This document shows positions 19,138 to 28,010 of a stretch of 64,000 bases of DNA, piece by piece. Location of the stretch: NCBI GenBank assembly GCA_035295745.1, contig DATGIL010000066.1, forward strand, positions 24,893 to 88,892, given 5' to 3'. Both the position numbers and the translations under genes were made by a program. The notes below the pieces were generated by a model that worked only from the letters and a program-made list of their open reading frames with translations, was not told the origin of the DNA and searched no databases. This DNA is from JAIQFL01 sp035295745 (GTDB taxonomy: Bacteria > Acidobacteriota > Terriglobia > Bryobacterales > Bryobacteraceae). The stretch's first letter is position 1. Each line of letters opens with the position of its first letter.

Positions 19138-19791
19138 TCAGTTTTTCAACTCCACAACGACGGCTTCGAACGGCTTGTCGTTCAGGTTCTCCTCTCTGTG
19201 CTTCACGGGCGCGCCCCAACTGGCTTCGCCGGCCTTGTGTTGGGCATTGTCCACCTTGCCATCGGGCGTTGTCATGCGGCCGTTCTGATCGGTAAGGTAC
19301 ACCACCACGCGATTGAGCATGTGCTCGTGCAGCGGCACCTGATGATGCGGCGGGAACTTCACGCGGATCACTCGCACCTGCGGATTTTCGAACTCGAGCT
19401 TGTAGTCTTGGGGATCGATGGTCAACGGATCGAGGGCGGACTTGGGAGTCTTTGCAGGGTCGCCGGGCTTCTTTACCTCGACTTCGATAATGTGCAGCGG
19501 CGCGTTGCTGGTGACTTCCGAGACGTGCATCCCGTTCGCCGGGCTCCAGCGGACCTCGCCGGCCTTCACGTCCAGCACAGTCTTCTGCCCGCTCTGCAGC
19601 GTGATCTCCTGCCGTCCCGCGGTGAGGTAGATCATCACGCGATTGGCCTTGTGCTCATGCATGGCAGTTTTGGAGTGAGGCGCATCATCTGCTTTGAGCA
19701 CCCGCACCTGGTCGTTCTCCAGCATCGTTTGGGACTGGCCCCACACTGCTGCCGCCAGCGGCGCCAATAGCAGAAGTCTCAAATATCGCAT
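19138..19791 (-). CDS. Exported double-cupin protein
   Basis: ATG at 19791 gives MRYLRLLLLAPLAAAVWGQ, a signal peptide. The mature part contains two similar cupin-like halves: one with TAMHEHKANRVMIYLTAGRQ, the other with VPLHEHMLNRVVVYLTDQNG, each carrying an H-E-H motif that could bind a metal, so the gene probably arose by internal duplication. No enzyme activity can be assigned. It begins 29 bp after the stop of the porin gene on the same strand and so may be the last gene of the nitrite operon. Confidence 0.8.
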   Translation of the reverse strand: MRYLRLLLLAPLAAAVWGQSQTMLENDQVRVLKADDAPHSKTAMHEHKANRVMIYLTAGRQEITLQSGQKTVLDVKAGEVRWSPANGMHVSEVTSNAPLHIIEVEVKKPGDPAKTPKSALDPLTIDPQDYKLEFENPQVRVIRVKFPPHHQVPLHEHMLNRVVVYLTDQNGRMTTPDGKVDNAQHKAGEASWGAPVKHREENLNDKPFEAVVVELKN

Positions 19792-19820
19792 TGGGTCATC
19801 ATAACCCGCGCACACCCGTT

Positions 19821-21278
19821 TCAGAAGCGTTGATTGAATTCCAGGTAACCGAACCGTCCGTCTTTGCCGTTCGGATAGATCTGTTCCATTACGGCGAGAC
19901 CCTGTGTGTAGCCCAGATAACCTGTGAGCGTCAGCTTGCGGGTCACGCGATAGTCCACGCTCGTGTCATACAGATTCCCCAGCGAGCGGCGGCCGGATGT
20001 CGCACGTCCGGTGTAGCCGAACGTCCACGGCTGGAACGCGCCGCCGCCGCTATACCAGAGATCGTTCGCGTTGGTGAGGCGCAGCGCGTGGAACTCGCTC
20101 GATACCGTGACCTTGGGGTGCGGGCGGAGTTGCAGGATCCCAAACCCGTCTTCGGTGTTCATCATATTGAAGAACGGAAAACGCGCATACGGCCGCGGTG
20201 TGGGGAGCAATTGGAAGAACGTTCCGTGGCGATTGTCGTTCGGATCGCTATCCCCCGAACCGTAGGTGAATCCGCCGCGCAACCATGGACGGACCGCCGC
20301 CAGGATCTTCGGCTGGAATCCCCCTTCCACATCGAACGCTCCGGCCCGCTGCTGCTGCACGCCCCAGCGGCCGGTCTGCACGGCGCCCCAGAAGAGGATG
20401 TCGACGGTACCGGTCGCGGTCTCGATCGCGTGCAGCGAGTGCCCGCCGAAGGTGTCGATGCGGATGTTCGCCAGATCGGCGCGGCGCACTGCCAATGCGC
20501 GGTCGTCGGTCTTCAGGATGTGCCGGAAATCGTCGTATTCGATGAAAAAGAGGCGCGTGTCGGCGGCGTGGTGTTTGCTGCCCCATTCGTGTGTGTAGGA
20601 GCTGTACCCGAAGCCAATCCGATTCCAGCCCCAGCCGTCCACCTGGAATACTCCCCGCGTTGGGACTGCGCCGATGAACGTGAAGTTGTCGTTGGGTGCC
20701 GCGTACGAGTAGTGCACGCCATCGAAGCTCCGTCCGACGTCCGAAAATCCAAAATTGCCGATCAGTCGCTGGAAAACGCGCTCGCGCTTGACCGCCGCTA
20801 AGGTGGCGTTCTTGGGGACGACCTCGCTTCCGTCCAGGAATTCGAAGCGCCCAACCTGCAAGGTGTGGCGTTTGTTGCCGCCGAGGCCGTCAAGCCGCAC
20901 GTAGAGCTGCTTCGGGAAGATCATGGCGGTGTTCTGGCTGGCGGTGTTCGCGGTGAAGTAATTAGCCCCCAAACCGAGCGCGCCCTGCTGCGGGCCCGTC
21001 CCAGTAGCGTTATTCGGGAGGCCGAGGAGAAAGGGCACTGCGAACTCGGCGTTCCAGTCCCAAGTGTCGCGGCTCTGCGATAGTCCTAAGCGCAGCAGAT
21101 TGCCGGAGTATTGATAGCTGTTCTCGCCGGAGGTGGGCTGAAACCAATCCCAGGCGTACAGTCGGGCGCGCAGGCTGCCGCTGAAAGTGATGCCGCCGAT
21201 CTTGATGACTCCCGAATCGGCGGGTGTCTGCGCGTGGGCGATTGAAACGGCGACGAACAGGAGAGCGAGGCGTCTCAT
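19821..21278 (-). CDS. Outer-membrane beta-barrel porin, alginate-export-like
   Basis: 485 residues from the ATG at 21278, which overlaps the FNT stop codon (ATGA). The frame is open further upstream but inside the FNT gene, so the short start is right. Signal peptide MRRLALLFVAVSIAHAQ. The rest alternates hydrophobic and polar residues like a 16-18 strand barrel, with ITFSGSLRARLYAWDWFQP at the front, LYVRLDGLGGNKRHTLQVGRF, and a C-terminal GRFGYLEFNQRF ending in Phe. It resembles alginate export / short-chain porin families. Because it follows a nitrite channel and a nitrite reductase, its likely cargo is nitrate or nitrite, an inference from context only. Confidence 0.8.
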   Translation of the reverse strand: MRRLALLFVAVSIAHAQTPADSGVIKIGGITFSGSLRARLYAWDWFQPTSGENSYQYSGNLLRLGLSQSRDTWDWNAEFAVPFLLGLPNNATGTGPQQGALGLGANYFTANTASQNTAMIFPKQLYVRLDGLGGNKRHTLQVGRFEFLDGSEVVPKNATLAAVKRERVFQRLIGNFGFSDVGRSFDGVHYSYAAPNDNFTFIGAVPTRGVFQVDGWGWNRIGFGYSSYTHEWGSKHHAADTRLFFIEYDDFRHILKTDDRALAVRRADLANIRIDTFGGHSLHAIETATGTVDILFWGAVQTGRWGVQQQRAGAFDVEGGFQPKILAAVRPWLRGGFTYGSGDSDPNDNRHGTFFQLLPTPRPYARFPFFNMMNTEDGFGILQLRPHPKVTVSSEFHALRLTNANDLWYSGGGAFQPWTFGYTGRATSGRRSLGNLYDTSVDYRVTRKLTLTGYLGYTQGLAVMEQIYPNGKDGRFGYLEFNQRF

Positions 21279-22120
21279 GCTTCCACCTCGTTGGGCATCA
21301 AGGGCGGACAAGCGACTGCACGCATAGCGGGCGCGGGCTTGGTCCGATACGTGGAGTAGAGAGCGAGCCCCGTGAATAGTGAACCCGAGAGAATGTTGCC
21401 GATCGTGACCGGGATCTGATTCCACCAGAGCCATTGCGCCACCGAGACCGGCGCGTGCAGCATCATGCCGGCTGGAATGACGAACATGTTGACGATGGAG
21501 TGCTCGAAGCCCTGCGCAAAAAACGTGAGGATGGGGAGCCACATGGCGGCGATCTTGCCCGTGGTGGATCGCGAAACCATCGCCAGCAACGCGCCGATCG
21601 TCACCATCCAATTGCAGAGCACCGCCTTCACCAGTGCCGTCGCCCATCCCGCACCTCCAGCCGCGAGATAGCCGAGTGTCTTCTTCTGGGCCGCCGCTCG
21701 CAGGAGGTCTCCCAGCGGGCCGCCGTTGTTGGTGCCGCAATTGGTAATCGCCAGATAAAAGAGCAGTGCATACCCTGTGCTGCCCAAAAAATTTCCCAGA
21801 TAGACCCAGGTCCAATTGCGTAATAACTGCGCCATCGTCACTTCGCCGGCGGCGACCCCGGCGGGTAACAACGCGAAATTGCCTGTCGCCAGTTCCAGGC
21901 CCAGCAGCACCAGGATCACGAATCCCACAGGGAACAGCAGAGCGCCCACGATCGGCGGCACTCCCTGGGTTTGCACCACAAAGACCAACGATGTGGCGAA
22001 GCCGAGAAAGGCGCCGGCCAGCGCGCCTCGCAACAGCATGTCACTCACTCCCAGTTCCGCTTTGCGCCTGGCTGCGCGCAGCGCATCCGCGATCAGTTCA
22101 GATGGATTGACATAGTCCAT
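21275..22120 (-). CDS. Formate/nitrite transporter (FNT) family channel
   Basis: ATG at 22120 is preceded by aaaggag with seven bases spacing. 281 residues with six hydrophobic segments and the FNT layout: LRGALAGAFLGFATSL, an LELATGNFALLPAG segment near the first re-entrant loop, WVYLGNFLGSTGYALLFYLA and WNQIPVTIGNILSGSLFTGLA. Family members carry formate, nitrite or hydrosulphide through the inner membrane. Placed between nitrite reductase and an outer-membrane porin, nitrite is the best guess. It overlaps the end of nirA by 23 bp and the start of the porin by 4 bp. Confidence 0.9.
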   Translation of the reverse strand: MDYVNPSELIADALRAARRKAELGVSDMLLRGALAGAFLGFATSLVFVVQTQGVPPIVGALLFPVGFVILVLLGLELATGNFALLPAGVAAGEVTMAQLLRNWTWVYLGNFLGSTGYALLFYLAITNCGTNNGGPLGDLLRAAAQKKTLGYLAAGGAGWATALVKAVLCNWMVTIGALLAMVSRSTTGKIAAMWLPILTFFAQGFEHSIVNMFVIPAGMMLHAPVSVAQWLWWNQIPVTIGNILSGSLFTGLALYSTYRTKPAPAMRAVACPPLMPNEVEA

Positions 22121-23672
22121 TGGTTGTCTCCTTTCCAATCTCCGGGTTACTGGTAAACGAAGCTTTCTGTGCGCTGGCTTGCGCGCTCACAATTGCTGCC
22201 ACAATCTCGGGCAGATGCTGATCGCAGGGAACTACGTCGAGCAACTCCTGTCCCGCGGACGAGTCCGGTCCTGTGCGCCCTCCGGTATAAATGGCCACCG
22301 CGTCGACAATCTCGCCCCCCATATTGGCTCGCATGCCGCGAAATCCGAGGTCCGCCGCCTGATGATTGCCGCATCCCGCGGGGCAACCGGACCAGTGGAT
22401 GGTGAGTGGCGAGTGCCCCGTTCCCAGGCGCTGCTCCAAGGCGCGCGAGATCTGAACGGCGTATCCTTTGGTCTCAATCTGAGCAAGACCGCAGTAGTCC
22501 GACCCGGTGCAGGCCACCATGCCGCGGAAGAATGGCGAAGGCGCCGGCGTCAGCTCCTTCAGGAGCGGCTCCCGCAGCAATTCCGGCACGCGCTGCATTT
22601 CGACATCGGGCAGGATCGCGTTCTGTCCGGTGGTCAAGCGAATTTTGCCGCTGCCGTAGCGGTCGGCCAGCCGGGCCAGCTCCGTTAACTGGTCCGGGTT
22701 CACTCTCCCCGTCACGACCGATAGTCCGATCGAGCGGAGTCCCTCCTGCTTCTGCTGTTGGATGGCGAGGTGATCTTCATGCACTCCGCGACGCCGCATG
22801 TCTTCGCCTGCCGGCTCCAGGAGTGACATCAGACGCTCCGAGAGCACGTAGCGTAATTCCTCGATGCCCCAGTCGGCGATCAGGTGCGCCAGGCGGCATT
22901 GCGAACGGGCTTCCCGAGGGCCGTGGTCGCGGAAGATGCGCACGATCTCGGCTGCCGCCTGCGCGGCTTCGTGCGGCTCCACGAAAACATTCAGAGGCGA
23001 GGCGATGGTGAATCCACCCGACCCCATCTTGCCGCCCACCAGAATGTTAAAGCCGCGCCTGCCGTCGCGCATCGCCGGCACGAGGGCGATATCCTGCGAT
23101 TCCGCATGCGTGCAGTTGCCGGTGCAGCCAGTGACGACGATGTTGATTTTTCGCGGTAGATTGACAAATTCGGGATTGCCCTTCGCGCCCACAATGAGGC
23201 GATCCAGCTCGAACAACACACCGGAAGCGTCGAACAGCTCGTCGGGCGTTAATCCGGCCAGTGCACATCCGTTGATGTTGCGGACGTTGTCCATGCCCGT
23301 TTGCAGACTGTGCAGATCGACTCCGCGCAGTCTCTCCCAGATCTCCGGCACCGTATCGAGGGTGAAGCCGCGCAATTCGATCTGCTGGCGGGTGGTGATG
23401 TCGATCACGCCGTTGCCGATTCCCCTGGACAATTCCGCTACGGCACGCAACTGTTCGCTGGAGGCGAATCCGTTGGGCATGCGGATGCGCATCATGAACT
23501 TGCCGGGAGTGGGCTTACGGAAGAAGACGCCGACCCACTTGAGCAGGTCTTTGTCAGCTTGGGAGAGGTGCTCGGATCCTCCGGCAATCAGTCCTGGCAG
23601 GTCGTCGCGGACTCGTAAAGGATTCCACCATTTCGATGCTTTCAACTTCTCGACAGAGTTTCGCCGCCGCAA
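22098..23672 (-). CDS. nirA: Ferredoxin-type nitrite reductase (sirohaem / 4Fe-4S)
   Basis: 524 residues from a TTG start at 23672, supported by aaaggagg eight bases upstream. It has the two-fold NIR/SIR repeat: first half with GFASSEQLRAVAELS and the TTRQQIELRG sirohaem motif, second half with TGRVNPDQLTELARLA and RLTTGQNAIL. The 4Fe-4S/sirohaem cysteines are C388 and C394 (CTGSDYC) and C430 and C434 (SGCPAGC). Size and single-subunit form fit assimilatory NirA rather than the FAD-containing NirB; sulphite reductase is the alternative, but a nitrite channel and HemD in the same operon favour nitrite to ammonium reduction in the cytoplasm. Confidence 0.88.
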   Translation of the reverse strand: MRRRNSVEKLKASKWWNPLRVRDDLPGLIAGGSEHLSQADKDLLKWVGVFFRKPTPGKFMMRIRMPNGFASSEQLRAVAELSRGIGNGVIDITTRQQIELRGFTLDTVPEIWERLRGVDLHSLQTGMDNVRNINGCALAGLTPDELFDASGVLFELDRLIVGAKGNPEFVNLPRKINIVVTGCTGNCTHAESQDIALVPAMRDGRRGFNILVGGKMGSGGFTIASPLNVFVEPHEAAQAAAEIVRIFRDHGPREARSQCRLAHLIADWGIEELRYVLSERLMSLLEPAGEDMRRRGVHEDHLAIQQQKQEGLRSIGLSVVTGRVNPDQLTELARLADRYGSGKIRLTTGQNAILPDVEMQRVPELLREPLLKELTPAPSPFFRGMVACTGSDYCGLAQIETKGYAVQISRALEQRLGTGHSPLTIHWSGCPAGCGNHQAADLGFRGMRANMGGEIVDAVAIYTGGRTGPDSSAGQELLDVVPCDQHLPEIVAAIVSAQASAQKASFTSNPEIGKETTNGLCQSI

Positions 23673-23726
23673 GACACACTCCTCCTTTCTGGGTATTTCG
23701 GGAAATCGTGGCCGTGATCCGGCTTG

Positions 23727-24584
23727 CTACTGCCGTCGTTTACGTTTAAGGACTGAGGCGGCCGTTTCCGCCGCGGTCCGCACCAACACCGGCATTTTCG
23801 AATGCACCGGAACGATGTCCGGCTTGAATCCACAATCAGCCAGCGCGGCGTCCATCACGGGTCCGACGGACGCGATCGCTAAATCTTGTTCGAGTGCACG
23901 CCGCACCTCCGCGGTCCGGCCCATACTTTCCGCCACTTCGAGCAGATGCGTCAACTGGATCGACGTCGTGAACAACACTACGTCGCACTCGCCTTCCGCA
24001 ATCCGCCGCACCGCTTCGCGCAGAGGACCCAAATCGTCAGGCAGAGCCCAACGGTAGATCGAAACCGGAGACACCTCGGCGCCCGACGCTCTCAGGGCCG
24101 CCAAGAAATCAGGGTTCGCCCGTCCGTACTCTTGAATGGCGATACGGCGTTCGTGACGGGCGGCGATCACCGGCACAATTTCGTGCCAGGTGCTGGGCTC
24201 GGGTACCACGATCTCCGCCCGTACGCCCATTTCCTGCAAAACGGCTACCGGCTTGGGCCCTCGCGAGACAATCGTCAGCTTGCGCAACGCAGCAGCAAAC
24301 TGCTCCAGAACGTAACGTTCCGCCACGATGTCGCGAAGGAACGTGAGGCCCGCGCCAGTCATCACCACGAACATGTCAAAGCACCCGGCGAGCAGGCGCT
24401 CCACCCAATGAAACACCTCGTCGTGCTGCTCGAAAGGGACTTCTTTCACCGAGGGTGCGACAAACGGATCCCCTCCGTGCCGCCGGATTAGCTGCTCCAT
24501 CATCTCCGCCCGACGCGACTCCAGGGAGAGGACGCGCAGTCCTCCGAACCCTTGCGGGTCGCCGGAACCCTTCCCCATTAGCAC
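23727..24584 (-). CDS. hemD: Uroporphyrinogen-III synthase
   Basis: 285 residues; GTG at 24584 or ATG at 24578 are both possible starts. The fold shows the two HemD lobes: GLRVLSLESRRAEMMEQLI at the front, FDMFVVMTGAGLTFLRDIV, IVSRGPKPVAVLQEMGV, RIAIQEYGRANPDFLAALRASGAEV, then CDVVLFTTSIQLTHLLEVA and LAIASVGPVMDAALADCG. HemD closes the tetrapyrrole ring to uroporphyrinogen III, the precursor of sirohaem. Its place 54 bp upstream of a sirohaem enzyme suggests it supplies the cofactor for nitrite reduction; it may be a second, dedicated copy. Confidence 0.88.
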   Translation of the reverse strand: MLMGKGSGDPQGFGGLRVLSLESRRAEMMEQLIRRHGGDPFVAPSVKEVPFEQHDEVFHWVERLLAGCFDMFVVMTGAGLTFLRDIVAERYVLEQFAAALRKLTIVSRGPKPVAVLQEMGVRAEIVVPEPSTWHEIVPVIAARHERRIAIQEYGRANPDFLAALRASGAEVSPVSIYRWALPDDLGPLREAVRRIAEGECDVVLFTTSIQLTHLLEVAESMGRTAEVRRALEQDLAIASVGPVMDAALADCGFKPDIVPVHSKMPVLVRTAAETAASVLKRKRRQ

Positions 24585-24649
24585 CCATCCCCTCTCAGAC
24601 GCGTAGCCGTGCCACTGCGCACCACTCTTGATTGTGACTCGGAATTAAA

Positions 24650-24709
24650 GGCTCGGCGATGAGCCAGGAGGAGGTAGACGGGCTCCATTACAGCTCACTG
24701 GAAACCCGT
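24650..24709. other. Structured intergenic segment between uvrB and hemD
   Basis: Two stems can be drawn. On the minus strand ggctc-atcgcc-gagcc (24665-24650) is followed by ttt, a weak terminator shape for uvrB. Next to it acggg-ctcca (24678-24687) can pair with tggaaacccgt (24699-24709). Because the nitrite operon starts at 24584 on the same strand, this could equally be part of its leader. No known riboswitch consensus was recognised. Confidence 0.35.
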
Positions 24710-24806
24710 TCGTCGCCGAAGTGAGAACCATATCAGCATAGCCAACGACATGAAGATTGGCAAAGAAAAAATTTCTATCGGGTGGATTTGCGATTTACCA
24801 GACGTC

Positions 24807-26786
24807 TCATGCCGACATTTTGAGCGCCTTCACGCGGTCGCGCAGTTCCGCGGCCTTCTCGAATTCGAACTTGCGGGCCGCTTCGCGCATCCTCTCTTCC
24901 AGCTCTCCGATGAAACGCGCACGCTGCTCCGGCGTCATGGCATCGACCTCCTCATCCGACTCCAGAGGTACCGTGACGTAATCGCCCTCCGCCACCGCTA
25001 CCAGGCTCATATCGATGGGACGCACGATCGATTGCGGCACGATCCCGTTCTGCTCGTTGTATTCGATTTGGGTCTTACGGCGGCGTCCGGTCTCGTCCAG
25101 TGCTTTGCGCATACTGTCGGTCATCACGTCCGCATACAGGACACAATGCCCTTCCACATGGCGCGCGGCACGGCCCATGGTTTGGATCAGGGAACCGGAC
25201 GACCGGAGAAAGCCTTCCTTGTCTGCGTCCAGAATCGCCACCAACGAAACTTCGGGCAGATCGAGACCTTCGCGCAATAGGTTGATGCCAACCAGGACAT
25301 CAAACTCTCCTCGCCGCAAATCCCGCAGAATCTTGATGCGGTCGAACGTGGTCACTTCGGAGTGCAGGTAGCGGCAGCGCACCCCTACTTCGGAGTAGTA
25401 TTCGGCCAGGTCTTCCGCCATCCGTTTGGTAAGCGTGGTCACCAACACCCGCTGATCGTTGGCGACGCGCTTGCGGATTTCGCCCAGCAGATCGTCTACC
25501 TGACCCTTGACCGGCCGGATCTCCACGGTCGGGTCCACTAGCCCGGTGGGCCGGATGATTTGCTCGACGACCACCCCGGCAGACTTCGTAAGTTCATAAG
25601 GGCCAGGTGTCGCCGAGACGTAGATTACCTGATTCACGCGATGTTCGAACTCCTCGAAGGTGAGCGGCCGGTTGTCGAGCGCGCTCGGCATCCGAAACCC
25701 GTGGGCTACGAGCACTTCCTTGCGAGACCGGTCGCCATGATACATCCCGTGCAACTGCGGCACCGTCTGATGGCTCTCGTCGAGGAACATGAGCGCATCG
25801 TGGGGCAGGTAATCGAGCAATGTGGGCGGCGCCTCTCCCGGCAAACGCCCAGAGAAATGGCGGGAGTAGTTCTCGATGCCGTGGCAGTAGCCGATCTCCT
25901 TGATCATCTCGAGATCGAACATGGTACGCTGCCAGAGCCGCTGTGCTTCGATCAGCTTGCCCTGCTTCTCCAGCTCTTTGTGCCACCATTGCAGCTCGTT
26001 GCGGATGCTGTCCATGGCGCTCACTTTGGATTCCTCGGACATCACGTAGTGTGTCTTGGGATAGATAGGGAGGCGCGTGTAGGTCTGCTTCACCTGGCCG
26101 AGCAGCGGGTCGATCTGGGAGAGGCTTTCGACTTCGTCCCCCCACAATTCGATGCGATAGGCATTGTCGTCGTAGGTCGGATAGACTTCGATGGTATCGC
26201 CGCGGACGCGAAAGGTGCCGCGGCGGAAATCCATGTCGTTGCGGTCGTAGAGGATCTCCACCAGCTTCGAGAGGATCTGGTTTCGCGAAATCTTCTGTCC
26301 CTTTTCGAGCATCAACAGCATGCCGTAATAGGCTTCGGGAGATCCCAGACCGTAAATGCAGCTTACGCTGGCGACGATCACGCAGTCGCGCCGCTCGAAA
26401 AGTGACTTGGTGGCGGCGAGACGCAGTTTGTCGAGCTCATCGTTGATGGTGGCCTCCTTCTCGATGTAAACATCGCTCGACGGAATGTAAGCTTCCGGTT
26501 GGTAATAGTCGTAGTAGCTGACAAAGTATTCGACCGCGTTTTCCGGAAAGAACGATTTGAATTCATGGTAAAGCTGCGCTGCCAGCGTTTTGTTGTGCGC
26601 CATGACCAGGGCCGGCCGGCCAATGGTCTCGATGACTTTGGCCATGGTGAAAGTCTTGCCGGATCCGGTGACACCCAACAGAACCTGGTGCTGCTCCCCG
26701 TCTCGAATGCCCTGCGTCAACTCCGCGATGGCATTCTCCTGATCGCCCCGTGGGCGGTAGTTGACCGCCAAACGAAATCCCATCAT
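24807..26786 (-). CDS. uvrB: Excinuclease ABC subunit B
   Basis: 659 residues if started at the first of two adjacent ATGs (26786), matching the usual UvrB N-terminus (FRLAVNYRPRGDQENAI); longer frames to 26864 have no support. Helicase motifs: Walker A GVTGSGKT at 38-45, the beta-hairpin region YYDYYQPEAYIP, DESH box FLDESHQ, VSATPGPYE, and motif VI region QTMGRAARH. The C-terminus holds the UVR domain (LEERMREAARKFEFEKAAELRDRVKAL) that contacts UvrC, quoted here as consecutive shorter blocks LEERMREAARKF and EFEKAAELRDRV. It is the DNA-damage verification subunit of nucleotide excision repair. Divergent from the MerR-TPR gene. Confidence 0.97.
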   Translation of the reverse strand: MMGFRLAVNYRPRGDQENAIAELTQGIRDGEQHQVLLGVTGSGKTFTMAKVIETIGRPALVMAHNKTLAAQLYHEFKSFFPENAVEYFVSYYDYYQPEAYIPSSDVYIEKEATINDELDKLRLAATKSLFERRDCVIVASVSCIYGLGSPEAYYGMLLMLEKGQKISRNQILSKLVEILYDRNDMDFRRGTFRVRGDTIEVYPTYDDNAYRIELWGDEVESLSQIDPLLGQVKQTYTRLPIYPKTHYVMSEESKVSAMDSIRNELQWWHKELEKQGKLIEAQRLWQRTMFDLEMIKEIGYCHGIENYSRHFSGRLPGEAPPTLLDYLPHDALMFLDESHQTVPQLHGMYHGDRSRKEVLVAHGFRMPSALDNRPLTFEEFEHRVNQVIYVSATPGPYELTKSAGVVVEQIIRPTGLVDPTVEIRPVKGQVDDLLGEIRKRVANDQRVLVTTLTKRMAEDLAEYYSEVGVRCRYLHSEVTTFDRIKILRDLRRGEFDVLVGINLLREGLDLPEVSLVAILDADKEGFLRSSGSLIQTMGRAARHVEGHCVLYADVMTDSMRKALDETGRRRKTQIEYNEQNGIVPQSIVRPIDMSLVAVAEGDYVTVPLESDEEVDAMTPEQRARFIGELEERMREAARKFEFEKAAELRDRVKALKMSA

Positions 26787-26842
26787 TTCAGTATGTAACA
26801 GAGACGCCCCGGGGTGTTTCGGCATTTCTGCAGGGCCGCCGA

Positions 26843-26851
26843 TGTTAGAAT
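26843..26851 (+). promoter_or_regulatory. Extended -10 promoter, probably giving a leaderless mRNA
   Basis: TGT-TAGAAT at 26843-26851 is a TGn-extended -10. Seven bases downstream is the GTG start at 26858, so the predicted transcription start falls on the start codon itself. No Shine-Dalgarno sequence precedes the GTG and no good -35 is seen, consistent with an extended -10 promoter. Confidence 0.45.
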
Positions 26852-26857
26852 ACTGGC

Positions 26858-27742
26858 GTGGCACCGAATGAGGTATACTCGCGCGCGGACGTCCGCCGTA
26901 AGTTTGGCCTCTCCGAGCGCCAGCTTAAGAGCTGGGAAAAGCAGGAGTTTATTCCTCCAGCCGAATCGTATTCCTTTTCGGATCTGATCGCGCTGCAAAC
27001 CCTGATCAAGCTCCGTGAGCGCCGGATTCAGGACCGGGAAATCGGGCGCGCCCTGGTGTCGTTGCGGCGAAAACTCGAGTGGGTGAAGCACCCGCTTTCC
27101 GAGCTTCGGATCGTCTCCAACGGCAAGAAGATCGCCGTCCTGGTAGCCGGGCAGCAGATGGACGCGATCAGCGGCCAGATCCTGATCGATTTCGAGGCCG
27201 CCGATCTGGGCGGGGTCAAAAGCTTTCCTGACCGCAAACACACCGTGAATCGTGCGCGCGAGTCGGAACTCTGGTTTCAGAAGGGCCTGGAACTCGAGGA
27301 GACGGGCGCGCCAGTCGAAGATGCGGTGCAAGCCTATCAGAAGGTGCTGGAGTTGAATCCGGCCGCCGCCGGCGCGCTGGTGAATCTCGGCACCATCTAC
27401 TATCGCCAGCGCAAGTTCGCCGATGCCGAGAGGTATTACCAGATGGCGATCGAAGCTGATCCCGGCTACCCTCTGGCGCAGTTCAACCTCGGCAATTTAT
27501 ATGATGAGCAGGGCCGCCTGGTGGAGGCCCTCGACTACTACCGCCGCGCACTGGCGTTAAACCCGAATTATGCGGACGCCCACTTCAATCTCGCATTACT
27601 CTGCGAACGCACCAGCGACAACCTGAAAGCGGTGCATCATTGGAAGGCCTACCTCAAGCTGGATGGGACGAGCCAGTGGGCTGAGATCGCGCGGCGCCAG
27701 TTGGACCGTCTGCGCCAGCTCACTCTGATTCACTCGCGGTAG
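26858..27742 (+). CDS. MerR-type HTH plus TPR protein
   Basis: 294 residues from a GTG start. Residues about 7-75 form a MerR-like winged helix (YSRADVRRKFGLSERQLKSWE, FSDLIALQTLIKLRE, a pattern known as MlrA/CarA-like). After a linker with VAGQQMDAISGQILIDF, residues ~130-275 contain four TPR units (ALVNLGTIYYRQRKFADAERYY, AQFNLGNLYDEQGRLVEALDYY). It is a cytoplasmic, probably DNA-binding, protein in which TPRs replace the usual ligand or dimer domain; its targets are unknown. It is divergent from uvrB with starts 71 bp apart, so it could affect uvrB, but nothing shows it. Confidence 0.8.
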   Translation: MAPNEVYSRADVRRKFGLSERQLKSWEKQEFIPPAESYSFSDLIALQTLIKLRERRIQDREIGRALVSLRRKLEWVKHPLSELRIVSNGKKIAVLVAGQQMDAISGQILIDFEAADLGGVKSFPDRKHTVNRARESELWFQKGLELEETGAPVEDAVQAYQKVLELNPAAAGALVNLGTIYYRQRKFADAERYYQMAIEADPGYPLAQFNLGNLYDEQGRLVEALDYYRRALALNPNYADAHFNLALLCERTSDNLKAVHHWKAYLKLDGTSQWAEIARRQLDRLRQLTLIHSR

Positions 27743-27744
27743 TA

Positions 27745-27818
27745 GAGAACCCGGAACAGAAACGTAGGGCGTCACTTAGGAGCGAACACACAAACCGCGT
27801 TCAAGGAGCCGGGTTCTC
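27745..27818. repeat. Perfect 10-bp inverted repeat enclosing 54 bases
   Basis: gagaacccgg at 27745-27754 and ccgggttctc at 27809-27818 are perfect reverse complements. The pair starts 2 bp after the stop of the MerR-TPR gene. There is no T run, so it is not a classic terminator. The enclosed region does not fold as a tRNA (no T-arm in the right place). It may be a small structured RNA or an mRNA-end structure. Confidence 0.6.
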
Positions 27819-27963
27819 AGCAGACAATCTAACACATCTGAACGCCGTCACAAAGCATATTTATTATTGCCGATTATTGCCGCCGCCCGCGATTTCTGCG
27901 GTGTTTGCGTGACGTTTGGTGCGCTGTTGCGGCTGTCCCCTTCGCTTTCTCCCGCAGGCCCGC

Positions 27964-27972
27964 TGTTATAAT
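27964..27972 (+). promoter_or_regulatory. Extended -10 promoter of mdh
   Basis: TGT-TATAAT at 27964-27972: a perfect -10 hexamer with the TGn extension, and no convincing -35. The predicted start is near 27979, giving a leader of about 32 bases that holds the aaaggag ribosome binding site at 27997-28003. Confidence 0.6.
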
Positions 27973-28010
27973 CGAGTTTCTCAATTCCCCGCTCGAAAAG
28001 GAGCTTTGCT

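Noticed and set aside
24585..24806. Known riboswitch (molybdenum cofactor or cobalamin type) before hemD
   Set aside because: Stems can be drawn but none of the conserved core bases of these riboswitches was recognised.
27745..27818. tRNA candidate (74 bases, long closing stem, gttcaa inside)
   Set aside because: The closing stem is 10 bp, there is no T-stem around gttcaa and no anticodon arm.
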